Shown here: in pieces, positions 1 to 7,967 of the stretch
Position numbering within the stretch: position 1 is the stretch's first letter
Layout: each line of letters opens with the position of its first letter
Source of the DNA: Planctomycetota bacterium
GTDB taxonomy: Bacteria > Planctomycetota > Planctomycetia > Pirellulales > Pirellulaceae
Assembly (NCBI GenBank): GCA_026692865.1
Contig: JAPLNI010000028.1
Coordinates: forward strand, 1 to 64,000
Reading direction: 5' to 3'
Length of the DNA stretch: 64,000 nucleotides
Notes under the pieces: model-generated
What the model saw: only the letters and a program-made list of their open reading frames with translations
What the model was told of the DNA's origin: nothing
Database searches by the model: none
Translations under genes and position numbers: made by a program

Positions 1-82
1 CCTAACGTCGCCGCGCTTGATCCCTACTCAAAGCCAGATTTCGTTACTACGGATTTTGCGGGCTCGGCCTAAACGCCTCGGG

Positions 83-134
83 GAACAGCTGAGACAGCTG
101 TTCTACAATGTAGATCAGCTGTCCTCAGCTGATC
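83..134. repeat. Three abutting palindromes built on CAGCTG
   Basis: Two perfect inverted repeats, GAACAGCTG-AGA-CAGCTGTTC at 83-103 and GATCAGCTG-TCCT-CAGCTGATC at 113-134, are joined by a third, TCTACA-A-TGTAGA at 102-114. The core CAGCTG occurs four times in 52 bp. It lies just downstream of the cysteine synthase gene, which is on the minus strand and ends at 200. It could be a terminator-like structured region or a multi-site operator for a gene off the left edge. There is no clear T-tract. Confidence 0.55.
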
Positions 135-199
135 AGCACGTCGTCGCAATTGGAAATCCTCCGTCAATCTGTCAATTAACGACCGAACGTCCGCGTACC

Positions 200-1141
200 C
201 TATGTCGCTAGATCGCCGAAAAGAGGCGTTGACAAATAGCGTTCACCGAGGCTGCACATGATCGTTACGATTCGCTTGCCTGCGAATTCAGGTCTTGCTG
301 CTACTTGAGCTGCAGCCCACATGTTTGCGCCGCTGCTGATCCCAGCCATGATGCCTTCTTCTTTAGCAAGGCGTCGTCCCCACTCGAATGCAATTTCATC
401 ATCGACTTGGACAACATCATCGATAATGGAAGTGTCTAGGTTCTTGGGGATGAATCCGGCTCCAATTCCTTGAATGCGGTGCTTGCCTGGCTGGCCACCG
501 CTGATAACAGGCGAGTGCTTGGGCTCGACCGCGATGGCTTTGAAATTCGGGTTAAGCTTCTTGATATAGCGAGCAACTCCAGTGATCGTTCCGCCAGTTC
601 CAACACCAGCTACAATTGCGTCGATTTTTCCTTCGGAGTCGGCCCAAATCTCGGGACCGGTCGTTCGTTCGTGGACCGCCGGGTTAGCTGGGTTTTCGAA
701 TTGTTGAGGCATCCAACCGTTAGGGTCTTGAGCGACCAGTTCGCCAGCTCGACTGATTGCTCCTCGCATCCCTTCGCCAGCAGGCGTGAGAACCAAGTTT
801 GCTCCTAGGGCTCGGAGAAGTGTTCGACGTTCGACCGACATCGATTCGGGCATTGTCAACGTTAATCGATAGCCTTTCGCAGCCGCAACAAACGCCAGTG
901 CAATTCCTGTGTTTCCGCTAGTCGGTTCGATAATATGAGTCTTCGCCGTCAGTTTCCCAGACTTTTCGGCATCCTCGATCATCGCCATTCCGATTCGATC
1001 TTTGACGCTATTGAGTGGGTTAAAAAACTCACATTTTGCGAAGACAGTTGCGTGCCCAGCCGGAATCAATCGATTGATTCGAACCATAGGGGTGTTAGCT
1101 ACTGTCTGAATAACGCTGTCGTAAGTCTGTCGATGAGGCAT
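200..1141 (-). CDS. cysK: Cysteine synthase (O-acetylserine sulfhydrylase)
   Basis: This 313-residue PLP enzyme should join O-acetylserine and sulfide to make cysteine in the cytoplasm. The Schiff-base lysine is K47 in NPLNSVKDR, the substrate loop TSGNTG is at 74-79, the phosphate-binding GTGGT is at 181-185, and the C-terminal SLGERYLST segment contains the serine that contacts the pyridine nitrogen. Length matches CysK/CysM (about 300-320). No regulatory CBS domain follows, so a cystathionine beta-synthase is less likely. CysK and CysM cannot be separated firmly by eye. It stands alone, divergent from the large secreted protein at 1340. Confidence 0.93.
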   Translation of the reverse strand: MPHRQTYDSVIQTVANTPMVRINRLIPAGHATVFAKCEFFNPLNSVKDRIGMAMIEDAEKSGKLTAKTHIIEPTSGNTGIALAFVAAAKGYRLTLTMPESMSVERRTLLRALGANLVLTPAGEGMRGAISRAGELVAQDPNGWMPQQFENPANPAVHERTTGPEIWADSEGKIDAIVAGVGTGGTITGVARYIKKLNPNFKAIAVEPKHSPVISGGQPGKHRIQGIGAGFIPKNLDTSIIDDVVQVDDEIAFEWGRRLAKEEGIMAGISSGANMWAAAQVAARPEFAGKRIVTIMCSLGERYLSTPLFGDLAT

Positions 1142-1339
1142 TGCGGACCACTCTTGAATGGGTAAGGTTTTGATGTGAGAGGTTTCTGGAAGACAGATAC
1201 CGTTTCGGTACTTATCACTAAAACGTCAATGTCCTTCTTCGTGTCAAATTATATCAAAATCAAATTCAAGCGCGTAGCGTACACGTTTCGTGCATTTGTC
1301 CCAAGTGTTGTTATCAGATTACCTTTGCAAGGGACCCAA

Positions 1340-3490
1340 ATGATCACCCAGTTCGCAACTGTCGTCTATACAATTATCGGTAGCATGTTTGTAATACAGT
1401 CGCCCGCATGTGGGCAGTGGCCAACAATGCGTCTGGATGCTCTGGAGTTCGTTGGTGGTCAAATTGGAACGACCATCGATATTCGATTGCTCGCCGGAAG
1501 TGGTTGCGAGACGGCCAACGCTTTTGTCGACGATTTTTCGATAAGCGAGAACTCGTTTCCTGGCGCCTCAAATTTGCAATTGCCCTTTCATCTTCAAAGT
1601 CAGCGAGACACTGTACCCGGGTTTTATCCGATTCGACTGAGGGGCCCCTTGGGACTGTCCAACAGTAGGTGCATCTGGCTAACCAAAGAACCTTGGCAGG
1701 CTGTCCCCCCTGACAACAATTCTCCCGAACGATCCTTTCCCGTCGGTAGCGGGATCATTTACTCCGGCCGCTTCCAGCCTCGTAAGGAAGTTTACTTCCA
1801 GCTCAATCTGCCAGAGCAAACGCACTGGCGGTTGGACTGCACAACTCGCGGAATAGATTCACAAGCCGTCGTGCTGCTAGACATTCGTGGGCCTGCGAAT
1901 GAGCCGGTATCGGTTGTTGCGTGCAAGGGTTTTTCTGATAAGTCGATCGCTTTCGAAGCCAAGCAACCCGGGCGATACCTTTTAAAATTGTCGGACCAAC
2001 TCTATCGAGGCGGCCCTGAATTCCCCTATGCAATTCAACTCTCGCAGCAAGCATCTTCCGTCGATTTGCCTAATGTAAAGCCACATTTCTCGCTCGACCG
2101 TGCGAACGCGAAAATGTTTTCCGAGCCATCGGCGTTGCTTGCCGCAAAGATAGATACCAGTCGACCGCTGCTTGTTCATCATGAACATGAATTCAACGAC
2201 AATCACCCAATGCCGATAGATTTTAATAATGTCGTGTCTGGTCGTTTTGATAACCCTCGCGATAAAGACTCTTTCGAAGTATTTCTCGAAGAAGGCAAAT
2301 CGATCGCCATCGACACTCTCTCGAACCACCTCAGCCAAGCAACCGATATCAAGATCTCCGTGTTTCCACCATTTACTTCGGAAGAGACTACGGAAAGCAA
2401 ACCCGAAAAGAATATATCTGCTGCAGACGTCGACGACCAAGTATCAATCGGGACCGCGGATCTCACACTACGATCTTCCGATCCGTGTTTCGTTTTCACA
2501 GCTAAGGAAGAAGGTCTCTATCGAATCGTGCTCTACGACCAGCAACGATCGCCACAGGATGTTTATCGACAGGCCAGCAGCAAGAACTACTACCTTCAAC
2601 TTCGTAATCCGCAACCTGACTTTGAATTGTTAAGCTACTTTGCCGCCCCCGCTTCTAAGCCCGGGGAATCGATTCCAGTTCCCCCCACGCTGTTCAAAAA
2701 ACAAATCGGATGCATCGAAGTGATCGCGATTCGACGTGACGGGTTTGCTGGTCCGATTGAAGTCCACATCGACAAACTTCCGGATGGAGTTTCCTGTAAA
2801 CCAGTCGTTATTGAGTCTGGCTCCAATCAATCCTCACTAATGATTGACGGCACGCAGCTTGATTTAAATCAACTGGAAACACCATTGCGAATATTTGGAA
2901 AACCGATTCAGCCTGCATCGACAGTTAAATCCAGTCCATCGGATCAAGCACTCGCATATGCAGCGGAGATAACCCATGGCCCGATACCGACTCGCCCGGT
3001 GCCGTTAGCACGATTGATTCCGGGATTGTCGCTTGCAACCAGCACGGCTTACGCGGTCCCCATTGCGATTCGCATTGAAAGCCATAGCGAAGACATCTCA
3101 ACGACAACGTCGATCCAACTGCCAATTCTTACGCCGCCGAAAAATGATGCTACGCAGAGAAATCGCGCCCCGCAAGAAAAGAAATTAGAAGCTCGAAAGC
3201 ATAAATTGTTCGTGCGTGTTGTGCGCGGTCAAGGTGCAGATCAACCTGTCGTGATCCACGGATATCATATCCCCAAAGGCGTTTCGCTTTCGGAACTCAC
3301 GATTCAAGGCGATCAGTCCGAAGGGGAACTGGAAATGACCATTGTAGATGCAACATCGCTAGCTAACTTCGAGCTCGTAGTTATTGGCGAGACAAAATTG
3401 CAAGCAAATGCAGAAAAAGTATTGGATGTACAACTCTGGAGCTTGCCGCGAAGCATCGAACTGATCCCACAGGAAAGCCCGCAACCGTAG
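1340..3490 (+). CDS. Large secreted protein, planctomycete hypothetical
   Basis: The open frame extends upstream to 1175, but the ATG at 1340 is preferred because it opens a good signal peptide: a hydrophobic run (VVYTIIGSMFVIQSPACG) ending near residue 25. The 716-residue product has no transmembrane segment after that. It reads as successive beta-rich modules. Segments such as HEFNDNHPMPIDFNNVVSGR followed by RDKDSFEVFLEEG resemble the PPC-type secreted domains (bacterial pre-peptidase C-terminal) common in planctomycetes, and may occur twice. No catalytic motif is recognised. It precedes the cytochrome/WD40 gene by 185 bp on the same strand, so the two may be expressed together. The function is unknown and the domain assignment is tentative. 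Confidence 0.7.
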   Translation: MITQFATVVYTIIGSMFVIQSPACGQWPTMRLDALEFVGGQIGTTIDIRLLAGSGCETANAFVDDFSISENSFPGASNLQLPFHLQSQRDTVPGFYPIRLRGPLGLSNSRCIWLTKEPWQAVPPDNNSPERSFPVGSGIIYSGRFQPRKEVYFQLNLPEQTHWRLDCTTRGIDSQAVVLLDIRGPANEPVSVVACKGFSDKSIAFEAKQPGRYLLKLSDQLYRGGPEFPYAIQLSQQASSVDLPNVKPHFSLDRANAKMFSEPSALLAAKIDTSRPLLVHHEHEFNDNHPMPIDFNNVVSGRFDNPRDKDSFEVFLEEGKSIAIDTLSNHLSQATDIKISVFPPFTSEETTESKPEKNISAADVDDQVSIGTADLTLRSSDPCFVFTAKEEGLYRIVLYDQQRSPQDVYRQASSKNYYLQLRNPQPDFELLSYFAAPASKPGESIPVPPTLFKKQIGCIEVIAIRRDGFAGPIEVHIDKLPDGVSCKPVVIESGSNQSSLMIDGTQLDLNQLETPLRIFGKPIQPASTVKSSPSDQALAYAAEITHGPIPTRPVPLARLIPGLSLATSTAYAVPIAIRIESHSEDISTTTSIQLPILTPPKNDATQRNRAPQEKKLEARKHKLFVRVVRGQGADQPVVIHGYHIPKGVSLSELTIQGDQSEGELEMTIVDATSLANFELVVIGETKLQANAEKVLDVQLWSLPRSIELIPQESPQP

Positions 3491-3515
3491 TCGCAGCCAT
3501 AGTGATGGTGTAAAA

Positions 3516-3575
3516 GTTGCGACGCCAAGCCCAGGCTTGTGCCCACGCTTCTCAAAGAGTTGGCGCCGTTGCAAC
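3516..3575 (+). other. Imperfect inverted repeat after the secreted protein
   Basis: GTTGCGACGCCAA near 3516 faces TTGGCGCCGTTGCAAC ending at 3575, with a small internal hairpin CAAGCC-CA-GGCTTG. It sits 25 bp after the stop codon at 3490. It may act as a transcript end, but no T-run follows. Confidence 0.3.
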
Positions 3576-3675
3576 TAAGAAAATTGGGTTGGTAGTAAAG
3601 GGCGATTTCTTGATAGTATCCCGTTCGATGTGGGTTGTAGTTAATACTCAAATTGCATAGTGAAGAGGCGACGTT

Positions 3676-5136
3676 TTGGGTTCCTGGAGCATTTGGAAAA
3701 CTTTGAAGACGAGCTTTCTTTCGCGCACATGGTTCATCATTTTGGTGACAACCATGAACGCTCGTGCAGAAGAAGTGAACTATTCAAAAGACGTTGAGCC
3801 ATTTCTTCGTCGCAATTGCCTTGCGTGCCATCATTCCAAAAAGCCCGACGGTGGATTGAGTCTTGAGTCGACCGTTGACTTTACAAAAGGTGGTGACTCG
3901 GGACCTTTGGTAATAGCGGGTAAAGCTTCGGATAGCCTGATTGTTCAGCGCGTGTTGGGAGTGACCGATTCCATCATGCCGCCAGAAAGCAACTCTGTCG
4001 CTGCATCCCACTTAAGTTCTGATCAAGTTGATCTTCTCTCGCGTTGGATCAATGCTGGTGCACGGTTTGATGATGCGACGATTCCGAAAGACCCATCGTT
4101 GACTGGAGTAGCTTCTGAAAAGGAGTTGGATGCCTCAGTCAAATCCAGCTACGGAATAGGCGTGATCGCTGACAAAGATTTGGTTGTCTATAGTCGCGGC
4201 AATGACTTGTTCGCGGATTCAATATCAAAAGAATCCAGCCCACAATTGATCCTTGAAAATGCTCATGTTGGATTAATTGACACAATGATTGTGAGTCCTG
4301 ATGGAAGCTGGTTGGCGACTAGCTCTCACGATGAAGTAATCATTTGGGAGATTGAGTTCATCACAGCAAATCCCCAAGAAAACCAGACTCCCAAGTTGGT
4401 TCATCGTGAAAAGTTGTCTTCTGTCTCGTTTGAGCAAGAGGGAGTCCGATGGATTGAAGACCGAGTGAGTTCACTTGCAGTCAGTTCGGACGGCAAGCAT
4501 TTGGCTATTGGCAGTGGGCAGCCGAGTCGTACTGGAACGGTAGCGGTAGTTGATTTACATGGCTCGAAGGCTTCTTTGCTTAAGCTTCTTCCGGAGATTC
4601 ATACCGATTCTGTTTCGTCCGTTGCTTTCTCACCCGATGGCCGCACGCTGGCGACAGGAAGTGCTGACAAGATGATCAAGCTGATTCTTCTTGACGCAAT
4701 TCCGGAAGCGACCGCGAGCGTTGATGATATGGCAATCGCAGGTCGTACAGATCAAGTAAAGAACTTTGAAGGTCACACTGGCTACGTTCTGGGGCTTGAT
4801 TGGAATCGCAATGGTAGTCAGCTCGCAAGCGTGGGTGCTGACGGAACGCTCAGAGTGTGGGATATCAAGCTCGGCGAATTCGTGAGCACAATCGCTATTG
4901 AAAACGAACTCTCAGCGGTCTACTTTCTAGATGATTATCCATCACTCCTTGCGGGAACTTCAATTGATGGCAGCGTGAGGATTTTTGATTCCGAGAAAAG
5001 CGAAATCGTGAGAACTCTTACAGTGCCAAATCATATCGATCCTCAGTACAGCTTGTCGCCGACGAGTAGCCGTTCGCATCTTCTCTCATCAGGCGAGTCC
5101 GGCGTCGTCCATCGGTGGAGCATCTCGGAGGAGTAG
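3676..5136 (+). CDS. Secreted cytochrome c (planctomycete type) with WD40 repeats
   Basis: A TTG start gives a 486-residue protein whose N-terminus (about 1-31) is a signal peptide: a positive segment, then TWFIILVTTM and cleavage near NARA. A haem-binding CxxCH follows at C48/C51/H52 (NCLACHH). The context VEPFLRRNCLACH...GGLSLES and a later MPPES...RWINAGA match the planctomycete cytochrome c domain (PSCyt1 type). From about residue 190 to the end come WD40-like blades, for example VSSVAFSPDGRTLATGSADK and VLGLDWNRNGSQLASVGADG, which would form a propeller. The internal ATG at 3754 would lose the signal peptide and is rejected. Such proteins are exported to the periplasm, and their electron-transfer partners are generally unknown. 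Confidence 0.85.
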   Translation: MGSWSIWKTLKTSFLSRTWFIILVTTMNARAEEVNYSKDVEPFLRRNCLACHHSKKPDGGLSLESTVDFTKGGDSGPLVIAGKASDSLIVQRVLGVTDSIMPPESNSVAASHLSSDQVDLLSRWINAGARFDDATIPKDPSLTGVASEKELDASVKSSYGIGVIADKDLVVYSRGNDLFADSISKESSPQLILENAHVGLIDTMIVSPDGSWLATSSHDEVIIWEIEFITANPQENQTPKLVHREKLSSVSFEQEGVRWIEDRVSSLAVSSDGKHLAIGSGQPSRTGTVAVVDLHGSKASLLKLLPEIHTDSVSSVAFSPDGRTLATGSADKMIKLILLDAIPEATASVDDMAIAGRTDQVKNFEGHTGYVLGLDWNRNGSQLASVGADGTLRVWDIKLGEFVSTIAIENELSAVYFLDDYPSLLAGTSIDGSVRIFDSEKSEIVRTLTVPNHIDPQYSLSPTSSRSHLLSSGESGVVHRWSISEE

Positions 5137-5275
5137 GGGTACACGCCGTTATTCGTACGGTGTGAAGCAAGGCGAGTGGGGACAAAATGATGTGCTTTCC
5201 TCTGTGATTTGATTCTGATCCCATTCTATGAGCTATTGTTTTGTTCAGTCTGAATTTAGCCCTCATCGGATACAC

Positions 5276-5316
5276 TTGAAAAACTGTAAGCTTCAGATGT
5301 CCTACGACATCTGCTT
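5276..5316 (-). terminator. Hairpin downstream of the receiver-like gene
   Basis: CAGATGTC (5294-5301) pairs with GACATCTG (5306-5313) around a 4-base loop. Read on the minus strand, it lies 10 bp after the stop of the gene at 5327-5707, and five T residues follow about 13 bases later. The gap before the T-run makes it a weak terminator candidate. The same 19-base motif recurs near 63827. Confidence 0.4.
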
Positions 5317-5326
5317 CAAGTAAGTA

Positions 5327-5707
5327 TTAAGCGAGCAATTCTTGTTCGTTTGAAGCCCACATGAGTCGTTCGCGGATCTCGCTGACTGAAATGGGCCACG
5401 ACAAGAAGTCGTTTACTTTTGCTTTAAGGGCGCCGGCAACCATATCTTTGGTTTGATGCGCGGAAATCGCAATGATATGCATTCGACGCGAGCGATGATT
5501 GTTCCGAATCGCTTCAATCATGGCTCTTACTTCGTCTGATGAGTTTTGCCATTCCAGAATAAGAGTCTGAACGCGGCTGGTTAAGATTATTCTTAACGCC
5601 GACTCGTAGTCTGAAGCGACTTGGACATTGCATTTGCAATCTCGAACCATGGTCACAAGGTCTTTATAGTCATCGCACTTGGAATCAACTATCACTACAT
5701 TCGACAT
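5327..5707 (-). CDS. Pseudo-receiver domain protein without the phospho-acceptor
   Basis: The 126-residue product has the length and beta-alpha rhythm of a single CheY-like receiver domain: VVIVDSK at the N-terminus, QTLILEW for strand 3, HIIAISAH for strand 4 and LSWPIS for strand 5. The residue that should be the phosphorylated aspartate is E52, and the conserved lysine of strand 5 (normally in a TKPF-like motif) is W104. Only part of the acidic pocket remains (D8, D12/D13). It is therefore unlikely to be regulated by normal phosphotransfer and probably acts as a protein-interaction module. There is no output domain and no adjacent kinase. A perfect palindrome lies 131 bp upstream. Confidence 0.75.
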   Translation of the reverse strand: MSNVVIVDSKCDDYKDLVTMVRDCKCNVQVASDYESALRIILTSRVQTLILEWQNSSDEVRAMIEAIRNNHRSRRMHIIAISAHQTKDMVAGALKAKVNDFLSWPISVSEIRERLMWASNEQELLA

Positions 5708-5837
5708 AGCTTAGCCCCAATTCTCTGCCTTTGGTTGCCGGAATAAACTCGTTACTATTCGCACGAACCGAGTTGCCATCAAAAGCGTTATAAAATTCGG
5801 TTGCTGAATTGTAAGTTGTGCAAGATTAACACTTAGA

Positions 5838-5861
5838 ATTTCCACTCGTACGAGTGGAAAT
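5838..5861. promoter_or_regulatory. Perfect 24-bp palindrome
   Basis: The half-site ATTTCCACTCGT is followed immediately by its exact reverse complement, with no spacer. It lies between the acetyltransferase stop (5902, minus strand) and the start of the pseudo-receiver gene (5707, minus strand). A spacer-free palindrome of this size without a T-run is more like a dimeric-regulator operator than a terminator, though a transcribed hairpin is possible. Confidence 0.5.
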
Positions 5862-5901
5862 GAGATTTTCGGCAAACCGCACTCCTCGGCAGCCAACCAT
5901 T

Positions 5902-6474
5902 TTACGCGATCGGAACATCCGCAACTTTGTAGACAGTTTCCGCTATGGAAAATCGCATGCTCAGGTAAAGACGGATTGCAGCCGTGTTGTGAGACGTTAC
6001 TTCCAAAGAGACAGATCTGCATCCGGCTTCCTGAAATCCTGCCAAGCCGTACGCCAGAAGAACTCGGCCAAGCCCCATTCCGCGACAGCCCGGTATGATC
6101 CCGACGTTTTGGATCGATCCCTGTGGACCCTCCATCAAGCGAATCTGATCGGATTCCTTTGCCGCGTCCATGCGCAATCCTTGAATCGTCCCTATGGGCA
6201 CTGACTTCCCACCGGGTCCGTATGGTCCCAGCACCAACCAAGTTGCCTGGGGAACAAAGTCGGTCCGGCCTGCAAGATCCTTCATCAACCGAATGCAGCC
6301 ATCTCGCTGACCGAGGCAGGCGAACACCGAGGCGTCCATTTCATTTCGGAAGCTCTCGTACTTCACTTTTCCATGGTCGCGAAGCAGTCCGCTCGCCCAG
6401 GGCATCATGCGAATCCCATCGGGCGGACGGACAGTACTGAGGTCAATCCCATCGGTCACCAAAGATCTGACCAT
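5902..6474 (-). CDS. GNAT-family N-acetyltransferase
   Basis: The product is about 190 residues from the ATG at 6474. The C-terminal half carries the acetyl-CoA binding motif A in the form SIQNVGIIPGCRGMGLGRVL, then an alternating helix/strand pattern ending SLEVTSHNTAAIRLYLSMRF, typical of GNAT motif B. The N-terminal part (YFRRFRMVRSL...) may extend upstream: the open frame reaches 6666, but that would overlap the start of the divergent gene at 6621, so a start between 6474 and about 6530 (a TTG is possible) is likely. The substrate is unknown. It is divergent from the LarA-like gene. Confidence 0.75.
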   Translation of the reverse strand: MVRSLVTDGIDLSTVRPPDGIRMMPWASGLLRDHGKVKYESFRNEMDASVFACLGQRDGCIRLMKDLAGRTDFVPQATWLVLGPYGPGGKSVPIGTIQGLRMDAAKESDQIRLMEGPQGSIQNVGIIPGCRGMGLGRVLLAYGLAGFQEAGCRSVSLEVTSHNTAAIRLYLSMRFSIAETVYKVADVPIA

Positions 6475-6620
6475 TCGAAATCGCCGGAAGTAAACAGGAT
6501 GGATGACGTTACCCTTGAAGAACAAAAAGGTTAAATTGAGGTTTTGCTTTGACGAACAAAAGCCGCCAGGCCTTCGGCGGAAATTCCATTTTGAAGCCTT
6601 GTTTCTCTGATTGAAAGCCC

Positions 6621-7898
6621 ATGACAGTATATTTTTCCGAAGGTAGCACAACCAAAGATTTTTCATCCGAGGAGATGTACCGGACGCTCGAACGTGTCCT
6701 CCAGAAGATCAACCCGAAAAGAGTGCTCGCGCTTCCCCCGGATCACACTCGCTATGACAGTCGGGCTGGCGAGCTGACGGTGATGACTCACAAGATTCTA
6801 GGAGATCGTCTTGCGGACGTGATGCCCGCATTGGGGACTCACGAACCGATGGACGCATCGCAGCTTGATCGGATGTTTCCTGGACTGCCGCACTCGCTCA
6901 TTCGCGCTCACCACTGGCGCAAAGACGTTGTTCGGCTGGGAATGGTGGATGCCGATTTTGTGGACGCTGCGACCGAGGGTGTTTATTCGAAGGCATGGCC
7001 TGCCGAAGCGAATAAGCTCTTGGTCGAGGGTGGGCACGATTTGATTCTTTCACTCGGCCAAGTTGTTCCACATGAAGTAATCGGGATGGCCAACTACACC
7101 AAGAACATCTTCGTGGGTGTTGGCGGAAGTGCCGGAATTCATGAGAGCCACTACCTGAGTGCTTTGTACGGTATGGAGCGTATCATGGGTCGCGCCGACA
7201 CACCGCTTCGGCGTGTTCTGAATCGCGCCGCCGATCTCTACTGCCAGGATTTGCCGATCGTCTACGTGCTGACGGTTGTGGAAGCAACTGCGGAGGGACG
7301 CAAAGTAGTACGCGGGCTGTACATTGGTGACGAACACAAGATATTCGATGTGGCAAGCGAGCTTGCGGCGAAGGTGAACTGCTTTCGATTACCGACCCCG
7401 CCTCAAACAGTCGTCGTGACAATGTCGGCAAAAAAGTATTCGAAGACTTGGCTCGCCAATAAAGCAATTTATCGAACTCGCATGGCCATTGGCGATGGGG
7501 GAACTCTCGTCATCATTGCTCCGGGGGTAAAAACGTTCGGCGAAGATCCTGACGTAGATCGATTGATTCGAAAGTATGGCTACCGAACAACTCCCGAGGT
7601 TCTATCCTATGTCGAGCAGGATACCGACCTACAAAACAATCTGTCGGCTGCAGCTCACTTGATTCATGGCTCGTCCGAAAATCGTTTCCGAATCGTTTAC
7701 TGCACCGAAGCACTCTCGGAAGCGGAAGTGCGTTCGGTGGGCTATGATTTCATGCCTGTTGCCCAGGCTACTTCGCTCTACGAAGTCGAAGGCAAGCAAG
7801 ATGGTTGGTATGAGTCTTTAACTGGAGAGCCGTTCTATTACGTCAGCGACCCAGGTCTGGGGCTTTGGATGCACGAAAAACACAAGTATGCGTTTTAG
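6621..7898 (+). CDS. LarA-like (lactate racemase domain) protein
   Basis: This 425-residue protein resembles the LarA/DUF2088 family, nickel-pincer-dependent 2-hydroxyacid racemases or epimerases. Visible landmarks are PPDHTR at 39-44 (the family's D-x-TR phosphate/substrate segment), LGTHEPM, and the paired histidines in VVPHEVIGMANYTKN and GIHESHYL. Length matches LarA (about 420-430). No larB, larC or larE cofactor genes are seen in the window, so if it is nickel-dependent the cofactor must come from elsewhere. Planctomycetes often carry several LarA paralogues of unknown substrate, so racemization of lactate should not be assumed. Confidence 0.8.
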   Translation: MTVYFSEGSTTKDFSSEEMYRTLERVLQKINPKRVLALPPDHTRYDSRAGELTVMTHKILGDRLADVMPALGTHEPMDASQLDRMFPGLPHSLIRAHHWRKDVVRLGMVDADFVDAATEGVYSKAWPAEANKLLVEGGHDLILSLGQVVPHEVIGMANYTKNIFVGVGGSAGIHESHYLSALYGMERIMGRADTPLRRVLNRAADLYCQDLPIVYVLTVVEATAEGRKVVRGLYIGDEHKIFDVASELAAKVNCFRLPTPPQTVVVTMSAKKYSKTWLANKAIYRTRMAIGDGGTLVIIAPGVKTFGEDPDVDRLIRKYGYRTTPEVLSYVEQDTDLQNNLSAAAHLIHGSSENRFRIVYCTEALSEAEVRSVGYDFMPVAQATSLYEVEGKQDGWYESLTGEPFYYVSDPGLGLWMHEKHKYAF

Positions 7899-7931
7899 TC
7901 CGGAAACCCTATTCAAGCACAACCGCTTCCA

Positions 7932-7965
7932 TTCAGTGCTGGGACAAGCCCCAGCACTCCAAAAG
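7932..7965. repeat. Hairpin related to the GGAGTGC repeat family
   Basis: AGTGCTGGG (7935-7943) pairs with CCCAGCACT (7950-7958), then CCAAAA. It lies in the 69-bp gap between two convergent genes. Reverse-complemented, it reads TTTTGGAGTGCTGGGGC, close to the left end of the MITE-like repeats at 16577 and 38632. It may also serve as a bidirectional terminator. Confidence 0.5.
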
Positions 7966-7967
7966 AA

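Noticed and set aside
17-211. Short plus-strand frame at the left edge
   Set aside because: It runs through the palindrome cluster, has no ribosome binding site and no recognisable product.
1175-1339. Longer N-terminus for the large secreted protein
   Set aside because: The extra 55 residues are basic and atypical; the ATG at 1340 begins a normal signal peptide.
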